Positions 1 through 6,723 of a stretch of DNA of 20,798 bases are shown here, piece by piece (position 1 is the stretch's first letter; each line of letters starts with the position of its first letter). The stretch is from Clostridiales bacterium. Lineage in GTDB: Bacteria; Bacillota; Clostridia; Lachnospirales; Lachnospiraceae. Below the pieces are notes generated by a model. The model was not told the origin of the DNA. It ran no database searches and saw only the letters and a list, made by a program, of their open reading frames with translations. The position numbers and the translations under genes are program-made. The stretch covers positions 1-20,798 of the forward strand of contig JAHAFI010000043.1 in assembly GCA_018374355.1 (NCBI GenBank), read 5' to 3'.

Positions 1-68
1 ATACTGGGTTTGTTAGGTTTATTAAGGTTACCCTTTTTTAGAAAATTAAAAATATTCAACTTTTTCAC
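1..68 (-). CDS. Possible 5' end of an unidentified gene running off the window
   Basis: Reading the minus strand from a GTG at 68 (or a TTG at 59), the frame stays open to base 1 and gives a short lysine- and asparagine-rich start (KKLNIFNFLKKGNLNKPNKP). A ribosome-site-like AGAGGTGA lies just upstream, at about 70-77. It sits almost on top of the GTG and about 10 bases from the TTG, so the TTG has the better spacing. Only about 20 codons are visible, the region is AT-rich, and no family can be recognised. It follows the thioesterase on the same strand and could be its downstream partner. It may equally be chance. Confidence 0.25.
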   Translation of the reverse strand, partial: MKKLNIFNFLKKGNLNKPNKPS

Positions 69-153
69 ATCACCTCTTGACATTTCTTAGCTGGACTTTT
101 TTCAGTTGCTCCGTACCTGCGGAGGTTTCTTTATGTTTCTTTGTGTTTTTTCT

Positions 154-855
154 TTATCGAAATTCCACCACTGCGTACGGCTGAGCATTTTCATCACAGA
201 GAGCCACTGTCCATACGCCGTCATTCTCTGCCACATGGGGAACCATCACATTTCCCAGCATCGCCTGTTTCTTATACTCCGCCCGCATCTGATGAATCTC
301 AAAATCAGCAGGGATATAGTCCTGCGCTAGCCGCACATACTGCCCGTTATTTACATGATGGTTGGTGTCCAGATGATACTGTTTCACGGCAAATGCTTCT
401 TTTTCCACGCTCTCTTTCGGAACGGGAATTTTTCTCGGTGCATAGACCATGTCCAGTTTTTCCTCCAGTTCATAAGCGCCCGCCTCCTCCGGCGGCACTC
501 TGCACGGCATACCGGTCTTTACATCCAGAAATGTCCACAGGGAATTGGCGTAGGCCAAAGCCTCTCCCGCCTCTGTGGTGAGCTGGAAATTACGTCCACC
601 CTGAAATCCTTTAAACTCATAAGGCCATGTATGGACCCGGATTCCTTCTCCCAGTTCAGGATACCGGTTCACACAGATCTGCCATGCGGACAGCACCCAT
701 GCTTTGTCAGACACCTCCAAAACTTCCATCCCTCTCCCCATAGCTTTTGAATGAAAAGTGGTACAGTCCTGAAAATAATTCAGCAGACTGTTCAATGTCA
801 TCTTTTTATCTTCGCCGATTTCACTGTATCGCACACGGCTTTCAAGTGTGTACAT
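154..855 (-). CDS. Acyl-ACP thioesterase (FatA/FatB-like)
   Basis: Cytosolic hydrolase that releases fatty acids from acyl carrier protein, ending or rerouting fatty-acid synthesis. The 233-residue protein has the double hot-dog layout of this family. The first half carries the substrate-side stretch (about 20-110, with LNSLLNYFQD and WVLSAWQI). The second half carries the signature HLDTNHHVNNGQYV at about 161-174, where the Asn and His of the DxNxHVNNxxY motif are the expected catalytic residues. The frame is open upstream to 927, but that extension reads through the tRNA terminator hairpin. The ATG at 853-855, with CAGGGGG about 8 bases ahead, is therefore the start chosen. No separate promoter is evident. 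It lies 36 bases beyond the tRNA-Gln terminator on the same strand, so read-through from the tRNA is possible. Bacterial homologues are common in clostridia and lactobacilli. Chain-length preference cannot be judged from sequence. Confidence 0.9.
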   Translation of the reverse strand: MYTLESRVRYSEIGEDKKMTLNSLLNYFQDCTTFHSKAMGRGMEVLEVSDKAWVLSAWQICVNRYPELGEGIRVHTWPYEFKGFQGGRNFQLTTEAGEALAYANSLWTFLDVKTGMPCRVPPEEAGAYELEEKLDMVYAPRKIPVPKESVEKEAFAVKQYHLDTNHHVNNGQYVRLAQDYIPADFEIHQMRAEYKKQAMLGNVMVPHVAENDGVWTVALCDENAQPYAVVEFR

Positions 856-891
856 CTTATTACCCCCTGTTCGTAAAATTTCTACGATAGC

Positions 892-924
892 AAAAGAAAA
901 GCCTTGGATTCTTATCCAAGGCTT
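892..924 (-). terminator. Rho-independent terminator of tRNA-Gln
   Basis: A perfect 11-bp stem (914-924 with 899-909) closes a 4-base loop and is followed on the minus strand by TTCTTTT. It begins 4 bases after the tRNA 3' end and lies before the thioesterase ribosome site. It should end the tRNA transcript and limit flow into the thioesterase gene. Confidence 0.85.
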
Positions 925-928
925 CAAG

Positions 929-1000
929 CTGGGCTACAAGGATTCGAACCTTGAAATGACGGAGTCAGAGTCCGTTGCCTTACCATTTGGCGATAGCCCA
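929..1000 (-). tRNA. tRNA-Gln (anticodon CUG)
   Basis: The 72-base minus-strand sequence folds as a cloverleaf. The acceptor stem TGGGCTA/TAGCCCA is 7 bp with a G discriminator. The D arm contains AATGGTAAGG. The anticodon stem ACGGA/TCCGT encloses the loop CTCTGAC, anticodon CTG, which reads the glutamine codon CAG. The T arm is CAAGG-TTCGAAT-CCTTG. The 3' CCA is not encoded. The short variable loop (CATTT) is normal for tRNA-Gln. It has its own promoter upstream and a terminator immediately downstream, so it appears to be a single-gene unit. Confidence 0.96.
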
Positions 1001-1059
1001 ATATCATTTTGTCGTCTGTGTTTTGTCTGTGTTTTGTCTGTACCTCAGCGACAAAATGA

Positions 1060-1088
1060 ATTATATAACAACGCGAAGAAAAATGCAA
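1060..1088 (-). promoter_or_regulatory. Sigma-A promoter of tRNA-Gln
   Basis: On the minus strand, -35 TTGCAT (1083-1088), a 17-bp spacer and a perfect -10 TATAAT (1060-1065). The predicted start is near 1053, leaving a leader of about 50 bases before the tRNA. That leader contains 11-bp direct repeats, and its edges form an 11-bp inverted repeat (1004-1014 and 1049-1059). Confidence 0.8.
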
Positions 1089-1136
1089 GTACTTTTTTTA
1101 TTTTTTTTAACATTTTCTGTTTTTGACGGTTTTGCA

Positions 1137-2309
1137 CTATGCGATATAACTTTTATCAATCGTTATCACGCATTCAAACCTCGGATCAATCTCCTTCATC
1201 CGGCTTCTGATATTTTTCTTTAGGTTTTTCTGGGCATCCCCATCGTAACAAAACGGAACGAGAACATCAAAAATCAGATTAATCTGCTTCTCTCCCCAGA
1301 CCATTCGGAAATCGTGGAAGGTAACTTCCGGGTCATTTTCCCTGAGAACCTTCTCCAACTCATTTTTTACCGAAAGCACCCGCTCATCCCGAACTTCCAC
1401 CGGATCCATGTGAATCACCAGAAAAATCCCCAGCTCTTTGGAAACTTCCCGTTCAATCCGGTCAATGATCTCATGGGAAACTTCGATGTCCGTATCTCTG
1501 GGAACCTCCGCATGAATGGAAGCCATGCTTCTGCTGGGTCCGTAATTATGTACGATCAGGTCATGGGTTCCGTTGATTCCCGGATACCCTTCCACCATTT
1601 CCCGAATCTTCCGGGCAAGCTCAGGGTCTGCGCCCTGACCGATCAGCGGCTCCAGCGTATCCTTTGCAATTCCGATTCCTGCCCAGACAACCAGCAGGGA
1701 AACCAAAAGTCCGGCGATGGCGTCAATATTCACTCCCGTTACCCGGCAGACCAGAATTGAGAGAATCGTAGCGCTTGTGGTAACCACATCCCCCATAGAG
1801 TCCGCGGACGTTGCCAGCATCACTTTGGAATCGATCCGTCTGCCTAGCTTCTTATTAAAAAGTCCCATCCAAAGCTTCACGCCCACCGAGACAATCAAAA
1901 TCAGAAACGGAATCAGCTCAAAGGAAAGCTCCTCCGGGTTTTTCAGTTTCCCAAAGCTGGATTTAAACAGCGTAAATCCCACCTGAATAACCAGAAAAGA
2001 CACCACAAGGGCGGCAATGTATTCAATTCTTCCGTGACCGAAGGGATGCTCCTCATCTGCCGGTTTTTCCGCCATCTTCACTCCCACGAAGCTGATGATG
2101 GAGGAAGCGGCATCCGACAGGTTGTTAAAGGCATCGGCCATAACTGCGATACTGTGCATCAGAATACCGATTGCCAGCTTTACTCCGAACAGCAGGACAT
2201 TGCAGAAGATTCCTACCATGCTGGAAAGGATGCCGTAGGCGGTTCTTACCTGTACGTCATCTGTCATTTCATAATTTTTTACAAATTTTCGAACTAGAAA
2301 TTCTGTCAT
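1137..2309 (-). CDS. Cation diffusion facilitator (CDF) family metal efflux transporter
   Basis: Inner-membrane metal/proton antiporter that exports divalent cations. At 390 residues it is longer than the usual 290-310. The N-terminal half has about six membrane helices. Site residues read N62-x3-D66 in helix 2 (ADAFNNLSDAASS) and D170-x3-D174 in helix 5 (SADSMGDVV). The loop motif HPFGHGRIEY lies at 88-97. The N/D plus D/D set differs from the H/D set of zinc exporters and recalls some manganese exporters, so manganese is a guess. The cytosolic domain (about 230-303) is followed by a second, similarly patterned segment (about 311-385), apparently a duplicated C-terminal domain. Start choice: a GTG at 2318 is in frame, but the ATG at 2309 has AAGGTGA six bases upstream and is preferred. 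A promoter lies at 2352-2380. Confidence 0.93.
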   Translation of the reverse strand: MTEFLVRKFVKNYEMTDDVQVRTAYGILSSMVGIFCNVLLFGVKLAIGILMHSIAVMADAFNNLSDAASSIISFVGVKMAEKPADEEHPFGHGRIEYIAALVVSFLVIQVGFTLFKSSFGKLKNPEELSFELIPFLILIVSVGVKLWMGLFNKKLGRRIDSKVMLATSADSMGDVVTTSATILSILVCRVTGVNIDAIAGLLVSLLVVWAGIGIAKDTLEPLIGQGADPELARKIREMVEGYPGINGTHDLIVHNYGPSRSMASIHAEVPRDTDIEVSHEIIDRIEREVSKELGIFLVIHMDPVEVRDERVLSVKNELEKVLRENDPEVTFHDFRMVWGEKQINLIFDVLVPFCYDGDAQKNLKKNIRSRMKEIDPRFECVITIDKSYIA

Positions 2310-2351
2310 TTTTTTCACCTTTTCTGCCTCTAAATGTATATCAATTTATAT

Positions 2352-2380
2352 ATCCTACTCGTTTTCCATTCACTCGTCAA
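2352..2380 (-). promoter_or_regulatory. Probable sigma-A promoter of the CDF transporter
   Basis: Minus-strand -35 TTGACG (2375-2380), a 17-bp spacer, and -10 TAGGAT (2352-2357) followed by an AT-rich stretch. It is placed about 40 bases before the chosen start codon. The remaining gap to the nicotinate gene promoter (2381-2528) shows no gene. Its only notable structure is a 7-bp inverted pair, CTGTGAA (2451-2457) and TTCACAG (2494-2500). Confidence 0.6.
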
Positions 2381-2528
2381 GACTGTCTGAGGAACATTTC
2401 CTGTTTAAATTGGTCTTACATCATTTTCAGGTACACCTTAGGGTATTTACTGTGAACGACTTATCAGTTGGTTGACATAATCTTTCCCGGACATTCACAG
2501 GAATCTGCGGATATCCTTCGTTTCAGCG

Positions 2529-2557
2529 TTTACATTGTATTTACAAAATGTTATAAT
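2529..2557 (+). promoter_or_regulatory. Sigma-A promoter of nicotinate phosphoribosyltransferase
   Basis: Plus-strand -35 TTTACA (2529-2534), an exact 17-bp spacer and a perfect -10 TATAAT (2552-2557). Expected start near 2564, giving a leader of about 37 bases that contains the GGAGG ribosome site at 2590-2594. Confidence 0.8.
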
Positions 2558-2600
2558 ATTCTTAATTTATCAACTTTTTGTTTCGAAATGGAGGAAAGCT

Positions 2601-4070
2601 ATGAGAGCTTTAGATTTAACCTTACTGACCGACCTATACGAGCTGACTATGATGCAGGGATACTTCAAAAATCCCACCGATCAGGTTGTTGTCTTTGATG
2701 CATTTTATAGAAAGAACCCCTGCGACGGAGGGTATGCCATTGCCGCAGGACTGGAGCAGGTGATCGAGTATATCCGTGATCTGCACTTTTCACCGGATGA
2801 TGTGGATTATCTGAGAAGCCTGAATATTTTTGATGAGGATTTTCTGGAATATTTGAGAGGATTCCATTTTACCGGTGATATCTATGCGATTCCAGAGGGA
2901 ACCGTGGTATTTCCGAGAGAACCTCTCCTGAAGGTTGTTGCGCCGATGATGGAGGCGCAGCTTATCGAGACAGCTATCCTGAATATCATCAACCATCAGA
3001 GCCTGATCGCCACGAAAGCTGCCCGGGTTGTCTATGCGGCCAAGGGCGACGGAATCATGGAGTTTGGTCTTCGCCGAGCGCAGGGACCGGATGCAGGCAT
3101 CTATGGCGCAAGAGCCGCCATGATTGCCGGATGTATCGGAACCTCTAATGTTCTCACCGGAAAAATGTTTGATGTTCCGGTAAAAGGAACCCATGCACAT
3201 AGCTGGATCATGAGCTTCCCGGATGAATATACAGCCTTCAAAACCTACGCAGAAATGTATCCGGGAGCCTGCATTCTTTTGGTGGATACCTATGACGTTC
3301 TGGATTCCGGTGTGCCCAATGCCATCCGCGTTTTCCGCGAAATGAAAGAAAAATATCCTGATTTCAAAAATTACGGAATCCGCATCGACAGCGGAGACCT
3401 CGCATACCTTTCCAAAGAGGCGTACAAGCTACTGGATGCCGCAGGTTTTGGAGATGCTATCATTTCCGCATCCAGCGATCTGGACGAGTATCTCATTGAC
3501 AGCCTGAAGGCTCAGGGAGCCAAAATCAATTCATGGGGTGTGGGAACAAACCTGATCACCTCTAAGGACTGCCCTGCATTCGGCGGCGTTTATAAGCTGG
3601 CTGCTATCAAAGATACCGGAGACGAGGATTTTGTTCCTAAAATCAAGCTCTCTGAAAATACAGAGAAGATCACAAATCCCGGAAATAAAACGATTTTCAG
3701 AATCTACGACAAGACCACCGGGAAAATCCGCGCAGACCTGATTTGTCTGGCCGATGAAGTATTTGACGATACTCAGGACATGATTCTCTTTGATCCTCTG
3801 GAAACATGGAAAAAGACGAAAATCAAAGGGGGAACCTACACCCTCCGGGAGCTTCTTGTTCCGATTTTCAAGAAAGGGCTTTGTGTCTACACCTCTCCCT
3901 CCGTTATGGAAATGCGGGAAATCTGCCGGAAAGAACAGGATACCCTTTGGCCGGAAACCCGCCGTCTGGTAAATCCTCAGGAGGTTTATGTGGACCTTTC
4001 CGACAAGCTTTATAAAGTAAAATCTGAGCTGCTGGAAGAGATGAGCCTGAAAGCTCTGCAGTTACAATAA
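2601..4070 (+). CDS. pncB: Nicotinate phosphoribosyltransferase
   Basis: Cytosolic enzyme of the Preiss-Handler NAD salvage pathway. It joins nicotinate to PRPP to make nicotinate mononucleotide, with ATP hydrolysis. The 489-residue length matches bacterial long-form enzymes. Diagnostic stretches are the N-terminal LLTDLYELTMMQGYF (about 8-22), EFGLRRAQGPD (about 154-164), and GTHAHSW (197-202), which contains the histidine equivalent to the phosphorylated His of the family. The phosphate-binding region GIRIDSGDLAYL follows. The frame is open back to 2535, but the -10 box lies inside that extension. The ATG at 2601, with GGAGG six bases upstream, is the start. It is monocistronic or weakly linked to the peptidase gene downstream; no convincing terminator is visible after the stop. 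Confidence 0.96.
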   Translation: MRALDLTLLTDLYELTMMQGYFKNPTDQVVVFDAFYRKNPCDGGYAIAAGLEQVIEYIRDLHFSPDDVDYLRSLNIFDEDFLEYLRGFHFTGDIYAIPEGTVVFPREPLLKVVAPMMEAQLIETAILNIINHQSLIATKAARVVYAAKGDGIMEFGLRRAQGPDAGIYGARAAMIAGCIGTSNVLTGKMFDVPVKGTHAHSWIMSFPDEYTAFKTYAEMYPGACILLVDTYDVLDSGVPNAIRVFREMKEKYPDFKNYGIRIDSGDLAYLSKEAYKLLDAAGFGDAIISASSDLDEYLIDSLKAQGAKINSWGVGTNLITSKDCPAFGGVYKLAAIKDTGDEDFVPKIKLSENTEKITNPGNKTIFRIYDKTTGKIRADLICLADEVFDDTQDMILFDPLETWKKTKIKGGTYTLRELLVPIFKKGLCVYTSPSVMEMREICRKEQDTLWPETRRLVNPQEVYVDLSDKLYKVKSELLEEMSLKALQLQ

Positions 4071-4130
4071 TTCAAACGAATAGGATTCATAAATCAGCCC
4101 CACCTTTCATATAGTAAGGAGGATTGGTTT

Positions 4131-4167
4131 CTGTCATATCATTGACTGGCACAGCATGATACGACAG
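4131..4167. repeat. Imperfect inverted repeat between pncB and the peptidase gene
   Basis: Arms of 12 bases (CTGTCATATCAT at 4131-4142 and ATGATACGACAG at 4156-4167) match at 11 of 12 positions around a 13-base spacer. There is no T-run afterwards, so it is not a typical terminator. An unused strong ribosome-site sequence, AAGGAGG, sits at 4116-4122 with no workable start codon at the right distance. The 134-base gap holds nothing else recognisable. Confidence 0.5.
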
Positions 4168-4204
4168 TCACCGTCTACTTCTATATGGAAAGCGGGGATT
4201 TTTT

Positions 4205-4768
4205 ATGGATTGTACAATTTTGGTCAACCGGAAGCGCCCACTGACAGCCGATTATATTCCGCCCTGTCTTACGGAACCTTCCTTTCTCTTTGATGCTCCG
4301 GCAGGTGACCCGAAACGGCTGCTGATGCTGCCGGCTGCCGAGGCTGCCGCCCGTTTGTTCCGCCGGGGAAGGGAGCAGGGAATCACTCTGTATGGAATCT
4401 CGGGATACCGCTCGTACCACCGCCAAAAGGAATTATACCTTCAGCGGCTGAAAGAGACCTCTCAGGATTATGTAGACCGTTATCTTGCACCGCCGGGAGC
4501 TAGTGAACATCAGACCGGACTGGCTCTCGATGTATCCAGTCCTGCCGCAGGACTGGAGCTTACCGAACGGTTTGCAGATACAAAAGAAGGACACTGGCTT
4601 GCCGCCAATGCCCCTCTGTTTGGATTTATTCTTCGCTATCCCAAAGGAAAAGAAGAAATTACCGGGTATTCATGGGAACCATGGCACATCCGGTATGTGA
4701 CAAAATCTCTGGCTCTCTATCTCTCACTTACCGGGATGACACTGGAAGAGTATTATGAGCATCCATAA
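4205..4768 (+). CDS. VanY-like D-alanyl-D-alanine carboxypeptidase (peptidase family M15B)
   Basis: Zinc peptidase that trims the terminal D-Ala from peptidoglycan stem peptides. The 187-residue protein is essentially the bare catalytic domain. SGYRS at about 66-70 carries the substrate-binding Arg. The SxHxxGxAxD motif is at 100-109, with zinc ligands His102 and Asp109. EPWHIRY at 158-164 carries the catalytic Glu158 and the third zinc ligand His161. The usual N-terminal signal peptide or membrane anchor is missing: the protein starts MDCTILVNRKRPL and goes straight into the domain. The frame is closed upstream by a TGA at 4157 with no alternative start. The ribosome site is GGGGA, six bases before the ATG. 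Its 3' end overlaps the opposite-strand asnB by 41 bases. It could act in the cytoplasm on recycled muropeptides or leave by another route. Confidence 0.88.
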   Translation: MDCTILVNRKRPLTADYIPPCLTEPSFLFDAPAGDPKRLLMLPAAEAAARLFRRGREQGITLYGISGYRSYHRQKELYLQRLKETSQDYVDRYLAPPGASEHQTGLALDVSSPAAGLELTERFADTKEGHWLAANAPLFGFILRYPKGKEEITGYSWEPWHIRYVTKSLALYLSLTGMTLEEYYEHP

Positions 4769-6620
4769 GCTCTTCCATAAAAAAGATACCATACCATATG
4801 CAGAACACATACACAGTCCACAATTTCCGGCTGTTATCTGCCCTTCCCTTTTTATGTTCTTCCAGAAGCTCCAACAATTTTTCTGTATGAAAATACTTCT
4901 CCGCAGCCTCACTGGAAAATGCTTTTTTCAAATGGGCAATCCCCTCCTCTTCGCACATCCAGCGGCGAATCGGAACCGGGAAGCCCAGCTTTTTCCGTTC
5001 ACTGGTATTCAGATCGATGTGACAGGCGGCAGCTTTTCGGAAAATATATTTCGTCACTTTTCCCCGCTGCTTCATCTCATGGGGAAGCCTTTTTGCCACA
5101 GTAAACACCTCTGTATCCAGAAAGGGGACCCGCACCTCCAGAGAATGAGCCATGCTCATACGGTCTGCTTTCTGCAGAATGTCTCCGGGCAGCCAGTGAC
5201 GCAGATCGATTTCCTGCATACGGTCTGCATCGGTCAGTTCTCCCCCGCCCATCCCTGCATAGTCTTCTTCAAGAAATCGCTGAGGGCTCATGGCTCCTCC
5301 CGGGCGGCGCAGCAGTTCTCTCCGCTCCTCATAAGAAAAAATATTGGCATTCCCGATATAGCGTTCTTCCAGTGTCTTGCTTCCGCGAATCAGAAAATTC
5401 TTTCCCTTCCGGTTTGGCATATATCCCGCTGCCTTCCCCAGCCATCTGCGAAATCTGTCCGGCAGCTTCTGATACAGCCGCAAAGCCTCCGGCTCGCAGT
5501 AGATCCCATAACCGCCGAACAGCTCATCCGCTCCCTCTCCCGAAACTACCACCTTCACATCCTTCGCCGCTTCCATGGCCAGAAAATACAGCGCCACAGC
5601 CGAAGCATCCCCCAGAGGTTCGTCGAGATAATACAGTACCTCCGGAACCGCATCCCAGAATTCCCTTTCCCGAATCCGGCGGCTTCTGTGAGTGAGACCG
5701 CACTGTTTCGCCGTCCCGCCGGCAAGAGAGCCTTCATGGTAATAGCCGCCCTCCTCGCCAAACCCTACGGTGTAAGCCCTCTGCCCCGTAAATTCCGAAG
5801 CGATCAGCCCCGAATCCACACCACCGGACAGAAAACAGCCCACCTCTACATCTGCTTCCATATGAGCCTTTACAGAATTTTCTACCGCCTTGTCCACAAC
5901 CTCCGTCAAAATCTCTTCACTTTTCCACTCTTTTGGAGTAAGTTCCGGGGAAAAATACCGGTGAATCTCCAGCACAATGCTCCCGGGGCGGTAACGAAGA
6001 CAATGTCCCGGCTGTAAGCGGAAAATCCCCTTAAAAAAAGTTTCATCCAGAGCTGAATACTGAAATGACAGATATTGCTCCAGAGCCTCCTCATTCAGTT
6101 TCTTCTCATAGGCCGGATATTTTAAAATACTTTTAATCTCTGAAGCGAATACCAGTGTTTCCCCAATCATTGTGTAATAAAATGGTTTCACACCAAAAAA
6201 ATCTCTCGCCGCAAAAATTTCCTTTTTCTTCTCATCCCATATGGCAAAAGCAAACATACCGCGAAGTTTCGGCAGAAGTTTTTCTCCCCATTCTTCATAG
6301 CCGTGAAGCAGAACCTCGGTATCCGACTGGGTCCCGAAAATATGCCCTGCCTCCTTTAGTTTCTCCCTAAGCTCCCTGTAATTATAGATTTCCCCATTAA
6401 AAATCAGCACCAGATCACCGGTTTCATTTTTCATGGGCTGAGCGCCCTTTTCCAGATCAATGATCGCAAGCCGCCGAAACCCGAAAGCCGCCTCCGCCTT
6501 CTGGTAACTTCCCCCATCATCCGGTCCCCGGTGACGGATGGCATCCATCATTTCTTCCAACACCGCCATCCGGTCAGTTTCCTTAGCACCTTTTCCCACA
6601 AATCCGCAAATTCCGCACAT
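4728..6620 (-). CDS. asnB: Asparagine synthase (glutamine-hydrolysing)
   Basis: Makes asparagine from aspartate, ATP and glutamine. The 630 residues match Bacillus AsnB/AsnO rather than the 554-residue E. coli enzyme. The N-terminal class II glutaminase domain (2 to about 210) begins with the catalytic Cys2 (MCGICGF), and has RHRGPD (29-34), FNGEIYN (74-80) and SDTE (99-102). The synthetase domain (about 235-600) has the PP-loop SGGVDS at 265-270 and the later GEGADELFGGY motif that binds ATP and aspartate. The C-terminal residues after about 600 (MEELMDAHNTLPVSSR at the end) are encoded in the overlap with the convergent peptidase gene. A GGGGAG ribosome site lies seven bases before the ATG. 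The 103-base gap upstream has no clear promoter; the gene could be read from the two-component/lipoprotein operon on the same strand. Confidence 0.96.
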   Translation of the reverse strand: MCGICGFVGKGAKETDRMAVLEEMMDAIRHRGPDDGGSYQKAEAAFGFRRLAIIDLEKGAQPMKNETGDLVLIFNGEIYNYRELREKLKEAGHIFGTQSDTEVLLHGYEEWGEKLLPKLRGMFAFAIWDEKKKEIFAARDFFGVKPFYYTMIGETLVFASEIKSILKYPAYEKKLNEEALEQYLSFQYSALDETFFKGIFRLQPGHCLRYRPGSIVLEIHRYFSPELTPKEWKSEEILTEVVDKAVENSVKAHMEADVEVGCFLSGGVDSGLIASEFTGQRAYTVGFGEEGGYYHEGSLAGGTAKQCGLTHRSRRIREREFWDAVPEVLYYLDEPLGDASAVALYFLAMEAAKDVKVVVSGEGADELFGGYGIYCEPEALRLYQKLPDRFRRWLGKAAGYMPNRKGKNFLIRGSKTLEERYIGNANIFSYEERRELLRRPGGAMSPQRFLEEDYAGMGGGELTDADRMQEIDLRHWLPGDILQKADRMSMAHSLEVRVPFLDTEVFTVAKRLPHEMKQRGKVTKYIFRKAAACHIDLNTSERKKLGFPVPIRRWMCEEEGIAHLKKAFSSEAAEKYFHTEKLLELLEEHKKGRADNSRKLWTVYVFCIWYGIFFMEELMDAHNTLPVSSR

Positions 6621-6723
6621 AACAGCACTCCCCTTTTCTTCTGTGATGCTATGAGCTTATCAGGGACTTATTTCAGAGCCATCTCCCAGTTGTAAAAAAA
6701 ATGTAACTAAAAAATATCTCCAT

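Noticed and set aside
109..124. CTCCG/CGGAG hairpin followed by T-rich plus-strand sequence
   Set aside because: Stem of only 5 bp with a broken T-run. It would point away from the thioesterase gene, so it was not called as a terminator.
2451..2500. CTGTGAA and TTCACAG inverted pair upstream of pncB as an NAD-repressor site
   Set aside because: Only 7 bp, 36 bases apart, and far from the promoter; no known operator match could be supported.
4116..4126. Strong AAGGAGG ribosome site with a TTG just after it
   Set aside because: The TTG is only one base away and its frame stops after 11 codons, so no small gene is supported.
4755..6017. 420-codon plus-strand open frame opposite asnB
   Set aside because: It is the antisense shadow of a clear asparagine synthase gene, has no ribosome site and shows no family motif.
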